From contig CACRXP010000015.1 in NCBI GenBank assembly GCA_902702965.1, positions 619,184-683,183 of the forward strand: DNA of 64,000 nucleotides, written 5' to 3'. The position numbers and the translations under genes were made by a program. Below are positions 34,217-47,081 of the stretch, piece after piece; the stretch's first letter is position 1; every line of letters starts with the position of its first letter. This DNA comes from Spirometra erinaceieuropaei. Lineage: Eukaryota; Platyhelminthes; Cestoda; Diphyllobothriidea; Diphyllobothriidae. Below the pieces are notes generated by a model. The model had not been told where the DNA came from and did not search any database. It saw only the letters and a list, made by a program, of their open reading frames with translations.

Positions 34217-34624
34217 TTAATGCAGGTTCGAGGCATTTGCAATAGCGTCCTTGGGTCTTTGGGTACTTCTGTGTGGTAGGATCGCAGCACCCGCAACAAC
34301 TTCTTTGTTGTGGATAGTGGCATTTGGACCTCCAAGCAGAATTCCCGTAAATCCGCCAGGAAGCATTTGCCTGCGACCGCGTCCTCGCTTATGTCTACAG
34401 GTTCTAAACTTGCTAGTAACTAACGCAGTAAGATGACTACCGGTGTAAACTTCTGGGACTAGTTCGGGCATTTCTAATTCCGGTGGTTGGTCTACCACCG
34501 ACGACGCAGAGAGAACGGAGGGATTACCCATCCGCGCATAATATGCCTTCTTCTCACGCGCCATCCGCCTGTAAATTGTGTTCCGATGAAAGCCATAATA
34601 CTTGCGCTTCATGATTGCTTTCAT
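34217..34624 (-). pseudogene. Possible N-terminal part of the transposase-like protein
   Basis: 135 codons from ATG 34624, opening with a basic region (KRKYYGFHRNTIYRRMAREK) and followed by an acidic proline-rich linker (PPELEMPELVPE). It lies upstream, on the same strand, of the domain at 33721-34010 within the same insertion. That is consistent with the N terminus of one protein, with an AT-rich spacer or intron between. I do not recognise it on its own. Confidence 0.4.
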
Positions 34625-35375
34625 TCATGGGTATAAAACAACACAAAATATTTTAACTGCACTTGAAACGCTCACTGTGAGATTAAAATTGCAATTAAGT
34701 TAAAAAACCTACTTGCATAAAATAAAATAGATTAGTAATGGCGTACGTAATACCATAAAGGCGCGATAGACATGAAATCGACATGCAAAAACGTACCACT
34801 TAGTCGTAAGCGTCCGGTCGAGCAGCAGATAAATGGCATCCAAGTGGCTTACTTGAACAAAAGCGTCCTAATCGACTTATCCAGGCAAATTATCATCTCT
34901 CAAGAAGTGAAGACACAAGGTACTTTCTGGGTGAATTAACGTATATTTAGCCAAATGCGCAACATAAAAACAGAAGATTTCGTCTAAGCGGCTGAAACGA
35001 CTCTTGAATTTTCACAAAATATGGCATGGCCATGGCCACGTCCAGCCACGCTTGGCCACACTCCCAAGGCGGGCCATGTGTTGGCGGGGAACATATGTTA
35101 ATTGTTTGCTACGCGTGAACATTGCTTGGAATTTAGCCATCTCCAAATTATTACTCCAATTGGAATTCACCGTGTTTTAAAGTTTTTTCAGCAGCAATTT
35201 TGCATAAAAGGATTTGCCTACGTTTTTGTAGGCTCATAGTATGGAGTTTATATGCGTCGTCATCAGCTTTGACGTCAAGGTAAACGCATGGTAATATGAT
35301 TTGGTTGTCATGGGACATGGAAACGGCAAAAACATGTGAGATCAGTGGACTCAGCCTGAGCGCTTATAACCGCTC

Positions 35376-38300
35376 GTTAAATACAATGAAGAGTGATTAT
35401 TCAGGAGAACGAATGTAGACTCGGCTTGTCCCTGATCTTGTTTATAATCGTCTGGTAGGGATCTGTCGTTTTTGCATCGGTGGCAAGTTGGAACTGAGAT
35501 TCTTTGAGACCTCACCGAGTTTCCTTAACATTTTGGCTTCAAAGTGCAGAATCTTCCTCCCTTTCTGGGCGAACGGTCATCAAATATAAATGGTATCGAA
35601 CGCATGAGCTTATTTCTCTGAGAAGATACTTACTTGACGAAACGCTGAAAGGCCTAGATTGTTGATCTTAATTTCAGTGTCAGTCATGTTTTTCAGGAAG
35701 CTATTGTTTACTTACATACAGCAAAGCCAAAACGTTATTGCAGTATGAAGCAAATCAGTCCGAAGTGAAAGAAGCTACCAGATTACCGAAAATTCACGTG
35801 GCCAAAAAGTGACGACCAGCACGTTAGACCTATCGCTTGTGAGTAAATAAGCACTGATAAGTAGGAAATTGATTCTCCGTCCAAAAATCAACTTAGAAAT
35901 ATCCATCTTACAACTTGTATTCCTTTCATGGTTACGTCGTCAGGCTGTGTTTGAGATCCGGCTGTCCACGCCTACATTTTGACTCGAAAACCTTCCGAAA
36001 TTTTCTGAACGATATTTTTTGTGAGCAACTTTCAAATGTTTCCAAATCTGCAAGTAACGGCGACAGACATTAGACCATCCGATTTCCTTTTCGAACTGTC
36101 CGGGCTTTTGCTTAGTCAATGATGAATATATCCATGCGCATAACAATTTGTCAATTAAAATCTGCTTATTTTGTCTTCGGCATTCGATTTCAAAATTATT
36201 CTTGGTAGGTTATAAGGTGCGCCACCGTACAACCGCGAGTCAGTCAAGGAGTAAGATGGCGAGTGTTGATATAATAAATACGTCGTTGTCAGACAAAGTA
36301 TCGAAGGAGTTTTGACCGAAGAGCTGTAAGACAATTAGGTTGAGACAACCAAATCTGAGTACGTAATTGTTCTTGATTCAAAAGCGACTATCTTCTTATT
36401 ATTGTATTTGTAAATGTCAGTGTGTGTTCTGGTTTCAGTTGAAGATAGGCCAATCCTCCTGTACGCATGTTTATTGCTATCTTTTCTCCTGCAGGGACTC
36501 TATACGAGTTTACTATCCCGCTAACCAAGCGAATCCGTACCGGTCTTATCAGAGAGCTTTAAATTTTTTGTCCTTATGTTAGTAACATTATCTGGTAATT
36601 TTTGACTATTGTATTGCAACCAGAGATTGTTTCCCCTTAGAGCCCACAGTTGAAATCGGAGCACGATTTACGAGGGAAGCGCATAGTCTGTCAAATTACT
36701 GTAAGGGATGTACGAAATTCGCCACAACAAATGTTCACTTAACGAGAATCTACAGGCTTCCATATACAGTGATCCCTTTTCGAGCACAGGGGTTGCGTTA
36801 TGAAACTTCCCGCGAAAAATTAAGATTCGCGAATCAGAACTGTATATCTTTATGGGAATTCCCATGTACTAAGGTCCTAATAAACCCTCCCACATTCCTA
36901 TGAACATTTTTTGCGTAGTTATACAACAGAATTCCCATACATTTTCCTAAATATTAGACATGATTCGTTTACATTTTCCATGTAAACACAATGCTCACAT
37001 ACTACACAAATATTCGTATGATATGTAATTAAGGAGTTAACTTAACAAACGGTACATTTTTGAACACATCGCAATAATACACACTTTGAGGATATTAAAG
37101 TTAATAAAGCTCCGTGTATGAAATCAACTGGTCGAACCAACTGAGAAGGCGTGTACCCGAAATAAAAAGGCACCTAGTTCGCAGAAATACGCGTACCAGC
37201 GAAAATTTCGCGATATATATATTTGTCTGTACTTGCACATGGAATCCGCGACAGAGTGAAGTCGCTTAAGTGGGAGCATGAGAAAGCGAGCGAATGATAT
37301 ACTACTATATCAGACTGCAGGCCGTTCCTCAGAGCATAGGGCAGTTTGTGAGGACAGGAAACTATGTGTATTACTAAATAGAACAGAAGGTTTAAATGAG
37401 CCAATGTTTCCTATTTCTTCGGAGGCGCAGTAAAAAATATAAAAAAATTTTTCTTTCGGCCCTTAGCGGTGATAATTTCGCATATAAATATTATTTACAT
37501 TAAACCTTTTAAGGACGAGCTTAGTTAAGGTTATGCCACATTTGACGCAGACGTCTTGATTACATGCAGTTATATTTGCGTTTATGGAGAACGGGAGGCA
37601 TGGACTACAAACGACGGGAATCCAGTTAACAGACGTTCTTAAAAATAGTTTTATAGGAAGATCGAAATAATTTCGATAAGTGGCTGGATGTTTTCGCTCC
37701 CAGTATATGTGAATGCGGCGAAATTTTGCCTTTTTCAGTAAATTTGGCAAAAGTCACAATTAGCTCAGAACCACGTGTATGTACTCATAACAATATCGTT
37801 GAAAAGACTATTGCAAGGCCACAATGTTAGATATCTAATGTACTAAATCTTTTATTTCTATTTGTTCGTATAACACTATCGCGTTTGCCTAGCTATGGAT
37901 CTTCAATCTTTATGAGAGTCACATAGTCAGTTTATAAAATCACAAAAAATTCCGCTAGGATGGGGTCGAGAAGATCTGTAGCTTCGTTTGTGTACTGGAG
38001 AGCTCACATTGTCAAACTGGACTAGGCGTATCAAAAATAAGCCTATCATTTTCAGGAGGAATTTGAAATCTCTAGCGCTAATTCACTGGAGGTAACCACG
38101 GGATAGATTGGAGTGGAATACAGGTGGAAGCTAATGTGTATGGCATATCTTCCCTTGGTGCGATCACCCTGACGCTGTCTTTTAAAGGCATAGTAGAAAG
38201 TAGAGGCTTTTTCTGTATTCAACACATCTGCTTCTGTCCAGTGTTAGTTGTTTCGATCATATACGTAATATTACGAAATGAAAGTCGTCTGTGTTGCGTA

Positions 38301-38599
38301 AACAGGCAACCCGAGTTTAGAATGTTGTTTAAACTCTTCGACCTCTTCAGAGTGTATTGTCTAAATGATCTAGATCTGCTGGACGCACTTGAAGCCTGTT
38401 GTCATTAAAAATAAAACTATGGTTGGCATTATCTTCATTCATCAAAAATCTGCAACAAAATTTCAGCTGAAGGAACTGATCTCTTCCCGACCGCATTCCT
38501 GCCAACAGATCTATGGGATTTATCAAATGTTCAGGCGGCTGAGTGATGATGCTGGTAATGGCGATGATAATAATGACGCTGAAGTCATCTACGATGATC
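35376..38599. other. AT-rich DNA without recognised genes
   Basis: Searched on both strands. Only short unrelated open frames, no tRNA, no match to the repeat families of this window. Confidence 0.4.
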
Positions 38600-39965
38600 T
38601 CTGAAAGACTCTCGGCAGCTTTCAATACAAGCGTCTAGTTAACGGGCATTCTGGTATTGGCCTAAGAGGCAAAATACTGACAGGGATCATAGCCTTTTTA
38701 CAGGGGGTCGCAAGCCGTTTGTGTTACTCCTCCAGATAAATCTCCACCTATGTTCTAAGTGCTATCTTTATGATTCAGTCCTTGGGCTGCTAATCTCCCC
38801 AGTCTGCATCAACGACTGCACCGCCAACCTCAGTTGCAGCGTCGTAATGTTCTCTGACGATTTTAGATTCTGAAGAGTCCTCTAGTGTTTTACTCTTCAG
38901 TACTATGACGCCAATTTCATAGTGTCAATTAGAAGATAGACAGGACAGAACAACTTTACTGCGACGGTCACTCTGTGTACACAAACTCTCAATGCTTCCA
39001 TCCGTAGCATCTCCTTTAAGTGTTAAACCCTTGTCTGTTTTGTCTCTTCCTACTGTTCCGACTATTAACCCTCGAAAGGGCAGACACTCGCGTGTTGTCA
39101 GCCCATGGAGGTCATGCACAGCTTGGCGGCCCGCTAGGCTAAACTGATCTTCGTGTTGGCCGTTCTTTGTCAGGCATGGCAGCCGAGTGTTATGAACGGT
39201 GCTTCCTAATCTGGGTCGTGCTAACATCTACTCTGACGCTGAGCAGCACATATAAATAGTCCTTGCCAAGCCAACAACTGGTCTCTTCGTTGGCTTGTAA
39301 GTCTGAATGGTAGATCCACGAAACGCAGACTTCGTGTCAGAAGGACCAACGTAAAAAATGCTAGTTTCTGCCACCTCCGCGACCATCAGCACTTCTAAAG
39401 TGCCGACGGACGGTAAGAAATCTGTGATATAACCCTCATTTAAGCACTGTATCACAATGTTGAAGGGCAGTCAAGCGTAGGTCACATATGCGCGTATTCG
39501 CGCTGGGACGAGCATTTGTCCAAAGTGATCAAGTACTGTTTGATAAAACATCTAGGGCATTCATTCGACCTCATTTGGAGCGTGTTGTTCAGGCTGGGGC
39601 TGTGGCGCAAGAATGATTACAAACTGCTGAAACGAGTGCAGACTAGAGCGATGAAGATATAAAACAAACTTGGCACTCTCTTATAAGCAGCCGGACCGGC
39701 TGAACTAGTGCTTTCTTTAAATTATAGGGGAATGTGCGGTTGCCCAATTCAGACCTTAACAATTGTTTAAGGCCTAGATGCGTCCTAAAGTTGGACGACT
39801 TCATTAAAATGACTTAAACAACCGCCTGAATGATCACTACTTCAATATGCATAGGACGTTGGCCCACACAGACATCCGGCAGAGCGTCCTCTCACGAGGA
39901 TTTTCGGAGAGTGGAATGAACTTCCTTCCTGGTGGTGCTTTCAAACACTACCTGGACACTTAAAT
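38600..39965 (+). pseudogene. LINE relic, plus strand
   Basis: Pieces of a non-LTR reverse transcriptase in changing frames. GIGLRGKILTGIIAFLQG and the LLISPVCINDCTANL/VMFSDDF region (the FADD box as FSDDF) lie at 38640-38870. SFDLIWSVLFRLGLWRKN, DYKLLKRVQTRAMKI (39545-39660) and an end region with GEWNELPS (39905-39935) follow. The middle 38890-39470 does not read as LINE and holds a minus frame open over 175 codons but for one stop, so it may be a later insertion. Confidence 0.65.
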
Positions 39966-40868
39966 AGAGGCTAAACACTCGTTTGCTGAGAAGCTTTTCT
40001 ACACCTGATCGAGACTACATCCGTGACGGTAGCTTGCGCGCGGCTCACATGTTCAGAATTATTACTGCAAAAGTTGATGGTACTGATTTTTTGAAAATAA
40101 ATAGGGAACAAAAGAGCGAAAACCTTATCCCCAAAACAAATTGACATACAGTGACTTATGCCCCAAACTGTAGAAATAACCACAGCCTGTCAGCGAATCC
40201 GCCTTTTGTTTCCGATCTCGTCATCGTTTCCATTAGTCCAAATAACGCAGTTCACTCTATAGTCGGCTAAAATGAACTTTCATCGAATGAAGTACGCGCC
40301 GGTTTTCCCTCACTGTGCCACCGGACTCCTGGATAAACTACCTGCATCACAACTTGATTGAGTCGTTGGCGAAAATTTAACTTATTTGAGATTTCATGAG
40401 TAGAATAAACCCCTGCAGACGGTGGTCACTTATTAATTAATCGTTTATACTTCCAACTAGCCTACCTAATGATTTACCACTTTTAAAAACTTAGCAAGTT
40501 GATGATCGCACTTTGTGAACTTTGTCCATCCGAAAACATAGCGACAACTTCGCAGGGTCTAATGGTCTACTTCAATGAGCGAAAAGGCCTATTGTTACAA
40601 CGTCCGTACAAATTAAACCAAACTATACGCTTTAGTATGTCCTCATGGTCTATCGGACAACTTGGTAGATATTAGGAACATATAAACCCTTGTCCCTGCC
40701 AAAAGCAGCGGATTCTCATCGACGCATTAAACGCTGAAGGCAAATAATCCTTTAGTAGGCAAGCCAATCGGTAATTCGATCCCACGTTAAGACTTAGTTA
40801 AGAAAAGCCCCGCAAAACTGCCACGCCAGAGCGAACATAACTGTCAACGACGCCCAGAGTCAGTTAAT
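39966..40868. other. No feature recognised
   Basis: Short open frames only. Confidence 0.35.
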
Positions 40869-40920
40869 AAGTCAGTTTAAGTCAGTTTAAGTCAGTTTAT
40901 TAAGGGAATGAGGCTTTCGC
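40869..40920 (-). mobile_element. LINE 3' end with 10-bp tandem tail
   Basis: Three copies of a 10-base unit (aagtcagttt) at 40869-40901, followed by attaagggaatgaggc. In reverse this resembles the CCCTCAATAAAACTGAACTGA end of the LINEs at 10.97 and 60.6 kb. It marks the tail of a LINE copy whose body is not recognisable before the assembly gap. Confidence 0.45.
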
Positions 40921-41007
40921 CCTTGAGCACCCTATTCATGTCGATAAACAGAAATAAAGTCATCAATTACATCAGCAAATGCGAAAAGTTAAGAAGTTAG
41001 CGGTAAG

Positions 41008-41117
41008 NNNNNNNNNNNNNNNNNNNNNNNNNNNNNNNNNNNNNNNNNNNNNNNNNNNNNNNNNNNNNNNNNNNNNNNNNNNNNNNNNNNNNNNNNNNNN
41101 NNNNNNNNNNNNNNNNN
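41008..41117. other. Assembly gap (110 N)
   Basis: Run of N. Open frames drawn through it are meaningless. Confidence 1.
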
Positions 41118-43240
41118 CCGAGGACTTTGCTTCTTTGAGATTTTTCAGCTCCCTTTCCACGGCAGCTGCCGGGAAGAGTATGGAGTCAAGCACGGGACCA
41201 ACAGTCTCAAGAGCATTGCCGGTACTGCGACAGCGAAACTCAGTTTCTCTAGTAAAAACCGAAACTAACAGCAGTTGGAGTGCGCGCGTAATCGTGACAT
41301 AACCTCCAACTTAAACGAAAGTGGATAAGTGCGAGTCTAGTAAATGCTTACCAAGTAGAACAACTATTCAAGGCAGCGTATAAAGCAAGAAATGACAATC
41401 ACACGCAGCCACAAGAGCTCCAACTTCCCAAATTACTCACCAAAGTGACATTAGCTGGACCATTACGACCCTTGGCCATTAGTTTTCACATCGCCTTTTC
41501 GGCGATAGGTGAATTATCCCAGACTCCGCAGCGCACCGAGATCTCCCACTGACATCAGTATTTGTATGGAGTACTCGCTTATAATTTGCGGCTTTTGCCA
41601 TCTCTTATTCACCGAAACTTGCTATGGTTATACTGACGGTTGAATTATACCCGTTATTCTAGCTGATAAAAAAGTGGTCGAGGCTAAGTTTCGGCTACAT
41701 TAATATGTTTTTGCATATTGATACTTTATGGTGACGTAGATTGCAACGTTATGCTTGTAGTATTTATCATGTATTTCATCTAATCGGTGACATTACCGAA
41801 CTAACCGTCGTATCTAAAACATAAAGATTTGACTAAACGTGGCAACCAAGGGAGTCAATGTTATTTACTTACCCCAATTCCAACCCAACATTCTTTTAAA
41901 GCAGATGACGCAAAAAGACTAATAGCACGCTTTCGTCATGTGCAGAAACTTTGTGTTTTCACCCACCGACAATCCGCTCCGTCTGCACCTAGCAGAAATG
42001 CACATCACGTGGTTGTAAATGTGTAGAGAAAGAGCGGTCGACTGTCACTTTAGCGATCTATCTGGTTATCAGACGCGTAAAGTATTGGTCAGCACGGCTT
42101 AGATAGAAAGACAGTTTGCCGTGTAATAGTTGAAAAATGGTGATAAATTCGGCCTGATCATTGCGGACGAGTTCAATACAACCACGGATAAGTGCCTTAC
42201 GACTACAATCTAAATGACCAACCCCCTTTCTTATTGTTTCTAAACTAAAGAGTTTTAGCGCTCCAGTTCTTCTACCCCGTTCTCCTGCACAAACGAAGAA
42301 AGCTAAGATATAATGGCAAATTAATGGAGGTCAACCGGGTTAGAAGACTGCATACGACTAGCCCTATCTTTTTCGTGACCGTCAAATAAAAAAATTTCGC
42401 TAGTGTATGGGTCTACCCTTAAGTTAGAAGAGTCAGATCCCTAATGTTTATCCTACGAACTAAATTGAATCCTTCGTTTAAATCAGTACAGAGACGTATT
42501 TGCTCAATTTTTGCCTCCGAAATGTGGGTTTAACTGAAAAACTCATAGAGATTTTGGCTGCCAACTTATAAAGAAGGTCTTTTGACTTAATATTATCGAA
42601 AGATGACGAGCTTCGTTTTTTACATTACATTTTCAAGGTCCCGGTAACATATCACTATGACAACAGTCTTGCGAAGCGTGGTCTTTTCGTTTCGTGTATA
42701 TGAAAACGAAACGAGAGACCACGGAAGTATCAGGTGCTTCCTCGTAAAAAATGGACAATTAGGTGTATGTGTTAACGATGGAATATGGGGGCTTCAGTAA
42801 CTTGCACAGAAAACCGGATGGAAGACTAAAACCCCTCAGCGCATACAAGCCAACTGACTTTCGGAGGACTTTAATGATTAAGAAAATGAAAACATTAAGA
42901 GAGTATTCTCTGTACACAAAGCGTTCGATAAGCGTTAAGCCAAGAGATTTTCATCATCGTTGTACGCTCTCCGTTGGGACACAGCACGCAGGAACTAATA
43001 TTGACGCCCTCCGTTTGGCTATTCGAGATATCGGATACAATGAAGTACACATTCTTCTCTGAATAATTTTTTTGTCTGATAATATCGGATTATGTATTTG
43101 GATGTTGGCTACTTGCCCATATTGATTTTGTGGGAAAATTTCAATCTCTTACTGAATTTTGGCCACCACCTTACGTCAGAAACTAATAGATCTGCCCATC
43201 GAAATTTTCAGGCAGAAGACCAGCTTAGGTAGATGCATCT
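41118..43240. other. No gene recognised
   Basis: AT-rich. The open frames at 41829-42026 and 42763-43062 are unrecognised. Confidence 0.35.
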
Positions 43241-43294
43241 ACTTATTAGTCCATCCGATGGAAACCATGGTTTCCATCGGATGGACTAATAAGT
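43241..43294. repeat. Perfect 54-bp palindrome
   Basis: ACTTATTAGTCCATCCGATG starts the left arm; the 27-base right arm (43268-43294) is its exact reverse complement with no spacer, the centre being CCATGG. A 10-base palindrome AGATGCATCT (43231-43240) abuts it on the left. Confidence 0.95.
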
Positions 43295-46007
43295 AACAGC
43301 TGTGAAATGTTTGCGTGAGATGCGGGTATTTTAGTGCACTGAGACATCTCCTTATTTTAACGACCGCATCCTTTCTAGCAACATGCTTTTAGCTTGCCTT
43401 AAGGCATGGACTGTGTGTGTTTTCTGAAATCCAAGATACTCTGCTGATCTAATGAAGTCTTCGTCAATGCTCCGAATGTTTCTTGTGGTTTCAGAGTTAG
43501 CTTTTTTGTTTGAGGTTGAGCATTCTGGTACTAAACAATTGTAACAAGCTTACTTTAATTCCTCCCAGGGTGGGACCAGTTTGATTCGGATTCTGAACAG
43601 AAGGCAGACAGCTTACGAATCATGTGTTCCGGGGATTTCAGACTCCGGAGTTAGTCAAATTTATTTGGCGGAATTACGTTGACGGCAATTTTGCCCATCT
43701 AAGTGACCTTTTGGCGCACTTGGTTGACTTTGTAGGCCAAAGTCTGAGCTAGATTCCAATTTTTACGACTTTCTATTTGCTAAGTCTTCTCCGTAAATGC
43801 CATCACATCTGTTTTTCTGTTTTTGATACCTGTTTCAGTGGAGTAAATTCAGTGGACTTTGCCTTGTCTTTCTAGCATCATAATGTTGCTAAAGTTGAAA
43901 AACTGTCATATGTGCCAAAAATTGAGAATAATTGCACAGAAGTCTTGTGCGGATTGTCAACGGAAAAGTACTGCACATATGAAATAGTAAAACTAATAAG
44001 CTTTACCCACAAGAATTAACATATACATATTTTGCGGTTAATTGTCTGACTTTCTACCTGGATGCCACCCACAGATATACACCGATCACGAAATGTGTAT
44101 ATCCCAATACACTTGACGAGCTCTGAAGTTGGCTTTTTTGATAAAACAGGCAAAATTTTCAAGTCCTTTCTTTTCTCTTATCGAGATAAACAGTATCCGG
44201 TTATTTTTAGAGTGTTTCTTTTGTGCACACATCAATTTCCATGCCGTCCTTGCGGACAAAATCATTAACAGATTTTAAAACCCACCTACTAACACCTACG
44301 ACGCACTATTTGACAACACCTACAAAGTTTCTGCAAACAGATCTACAACCCACTGAAAATAAGTCTTGAGGGTGTCACTATCTAGCGAAGTAAAAGCACA
44401 ATAAAATCAGATTAGCAGCAGTGTCACTTTTGACAGACGAGTCTACTTGACATTGGATGGTAAATGGAGTGTAGTGTTTGGGATTTACTTGAAGACTACA
44501 AGTAGTTTTATATTTTGTCATGGATCGTAGGTTTTTAAAAGTTAAAATCTCTCTGAAAGACCATAATCGGACGCCATTTGTTTCGTTGCAGTCTAGAGGT
44601 ACAATGTAAACCAAAATATTCATAATTTAACATGGGTTATTTGTACTCAGTTTAATCATAATAAAGTATTCTTTAAAATGAATCAAATAATGTCAAGGCG
44701 ACTGTTTACACTTTATGTATGTGTTTAAGGTGACTGACGAACATGACCGGGACATAACATGGAATGGCGCATACTTCTTTAAAAGTGATAGACGGAGAAA
44801 AGGTTTCGTAAATAAGTTTCCGGGTAAGTGACGAATGTGGATACTTACTGGTCAACCGATTGCTGTCTTTTGCACTTTGTAGGAAAAAGGTACAAAAAAC
44901 TTGCATTCCCTGTTCCTGCAGCATGCCATCCTAACTAACGAATAGATGTTTCATTTATACGTATATGACCTTCTTGATATGTACAAAAATAAAGTAACGC
45001 ATACGCACTTTTCCCTGCTAGACAAGCCAATAAACAAGCATATATGAAGGGGTGGGGGTCGGAGTTTAGACAAATAAAGGTATTTTTCTTAGTATGGTTG
45101 AGTTGCACAAGCATAAGTAAGTAGACTACGCACTTTTAGGAATCTGGGCTTTTTGGTCCTCAGTGTTGATGCATCTAAACTAATGAACACTGGTCGCCGT
45201 ATTAATTGTTACTGTGACTAAGTGTCGCAGCTTCGAGGTCAGCTGCGACTAATAAATTCGGCTTAGACTGGAGAACGCCACCTCATTTGGTTTTCCTCTC
45301 CCACACACGGTTAAGTCTAGACTATTTGGGCGGGGGTCAATTATTCACATGTTGATTGGGCAATGGGCTAAAAGGATTCACATGTCACAACCGTCTCATA
45401 ATGCGATTACTTGGCTTTCTATTCCAATCCGCGCCAGCATCAGCCAAGAAGATAAATATTAAACCTCCTCCATACACGCAAAATGTGCAACCAAGCTGAT
45501 GAAAGTTGTAGCAGTTGTCCGATGTCCCCCTCGTGCACAGATATTTGTAGAATGTTCAACTGGTAACTTCTCCGACATCAAAAAGCTTATATCCGTCGTG
45601 TTCCGACCCCTATTTAAGCCGTACCGTTCGAAAACGGCCGGCTTCGCGAGCGTTTTTGACCTCGTGAAGTGGGAGATGCGGACTCTGCGTACCGAATCTA
45701 ATGCGATTTTGGAATTGACGCCAGTCCTCCTTTCGGCAGATGCGATCCGACTATGCGCGTTTGATTGAATTTCGTCATGCGTCCGGTATAGGAACTTTCC
45801 TCGCTATTTGTACACGCAGGGCAAGATACCTGTTAAACCTCCCTGTCGATGCAGTGCATTACGAACTAGAAGGGTCAGGCAACGTTGCAGCGTCGTCCAC
45901 GAATTTTATACTGATTATCTTGGCAGGTTAAGAAGTCACTCAGAACTTTGGTATTTTTTATTAAGTTGATGAAAGTCAATTCAGCGCATTTGTGTTTATT
46001 TTGACAG
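43295..46007. other. No exon recognised upstream of the TTLL exons
   Basis: The 5' TTLL exons could be here but I could not find them. The frame 45499-45768 (89 codons) has gene-like composition but does not resemble the N-terminal TTL domain. Confidence 0.35.
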
Positions 46008-46151
46008 GTATCCACTGCCTTCTGACAAAAATTGGTCTTTTTGGAAGCTTGGAATTTCAGAGGAAACTTTTCCCCGAAGCCTACAACTTCTATCCACCAA
46101 CTTGGTTCCTACCTTATCAATACGACTATTGGAACGCCTACACTGAGAAAC
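46008..46151 (+). CDS. TTLL-family tubulin-modifying ligase, exon a
   Basis: First recognised exon of a tubulin tyrosine ligase-like enzyme, an ATP-grasp ligase of the group that adds glutamate or glycine chains to tubulin tails, typically in cilia. After a CAG acceptor the frame gives LTKIGLFGSLEFQRKLFPEA and NFYPPTWFLPYQYDYW, matching the TTLL signature (LARNL..M...FP.EYNFFP.TW.LP). It ends after AAAC at a GTTAGT donor; two bases open and one base closes the exon, fitting exon b. Nine exons down to 63246 agree in phase. The exact subfamily cannot be called from this sequence. Exons encoding the N terminus are missing, either upstream, in the unassigned DNA or near the gap. Confidence 0.8.
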
Positions 46152-46695
46152 GTTAGTCAGGAATTCATGTCTGACTGATTGTTTTAGTGCTTATTTGCTT
46201 TTCTTAACACAGACTTTAATAAATTAGGAAAACGCTTCTTAACTCTGGTCTGAACTTTGCAGTTAAATTTTATTGCATTTAAAAATGCGGTATTCGTAGT
46301 ATTATAAAGAAGTTAACTGTTGGACATCTAAAATGGAAAGCATTATTCTCTCAGTTGACCATCAGCATGAGTTCGGAAGATCAACTTACTAGGTACCTGC
46401 ATATTAGCAGGCTTATAAAACATTTTAATGGAATATGAGCCTGGCTGGAGGGATTAGCTAATTAAAATAGTATGTCCTATGCTACTTTATTTGAGGAATA
46501 TGAAAAGCTAATAGAAACAAGAATCCATACCTCAGTCATAAGCGTGATTTAGGTGGAGACTCACTATGGTACATACAAAAGTATTTTGAGAATATTTAAT
46601 AAGTCGAACCCATCAGGTACTTTTTGCAAACGCTTGAGCAGCATATATATCAGGTTTGTCTTTTTGGAGAATTTACCTTCTACTGATGTACACAG

Positions 46696-47081
46696 AGATA
46701 CCCGGTTGTGTCACCTACATTGTGAAGCCCAGCGCGGGTACCCAGGGCAAAGGCATTTACCTTGTCCAATCGCCACGCGAGTACTGCGATCACGAAGTCG
46801 ACGTCGCTCTCGCCTCTCAAAATCACACACGCAGACATCCGAGTCAATCACGCGAGCCGCCGTCCTGCCTGGCTGCGGATAGCCTGGGTTACTTACCTGC
46901 TAAGGAGGTTGTCCAGCGCTACGAGGACCACCCTGTCCTTGTTGACGGCCATAAGGCGGACCTGCGCATCTACGTGGTCCTTGAGTCTATCTCACCTCTG
47001 CGCATCCACGTCTATCGGGATGGTCTTGTGCGTCTTGCCAGCCAACGATACGAACCCCCGGATCCGGTCAACATGCACAAG
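46696..47081 (+). CDS. TTLL exon b: ATP-grasp core
   Basis: Acceptor CACAG at 46691-46695, donor AAG/GTGGGG after 47081. Contains the nucleotide-binding YIVKPSAGTQGKGIYLVQ and VQRYEDHPVLVDGHKADLRI with YVVLESISPLRIHVYRDGLV, all diagnostic of TTLL enzymes. Between VQSPREY and EVVQRYED lies an unusually long, basic and serine-rich loop (about 50 residues, where relatives usually have 15-20). The overlapping frame at 46762 is a shadow. Confidence 0.92.

Larger units (their letters stand above)
32884..35089 (-). mobile_element. 2.2-kb DNA transposon, CACTA-like by protein fragment
   Basis: Bounded by comparison with the empty R4 copy. AAC is present on both sides (32881-32883, 35090-35092), a 3-base target duplication as in CACTA/EnSpm elements. 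The ends are imperfectly inverted: CCTGCCAGCACC at the left against CCCGCCAACACA read inward from the right. Both subterminal regions are rich in GGCCA-type motifs (32940-33010, 35025-35075). Inside lie two minus-strand pieces of a transposase-like protein. Lack of a CACTA terminus is a caveat, so the superfamily is tentative. Confidence 0.6.
32783..35375 (+). repeat. R4 repeat split by a transposon
   Basis: Left part 32783-32883 and right part 35090-35375 are contiguous in the 30.1-kb copy, where the join falls at 30159-30161 (AAC). The split therefore gives the exact ends of the inserted element at 32884-35089. Confidence 0.75.

Noticed and set aside
40979..41302. Open frames spanning the N run
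   Set aside because: They cross an assembly gap, so the frame is meaningless.
45499..45931. Open frames just upstream of TTLL exon a as N-terminal TTLL exons
   Set aside because: No TTL N-domain motifs and no phase-compatible splice donor that I could defend.
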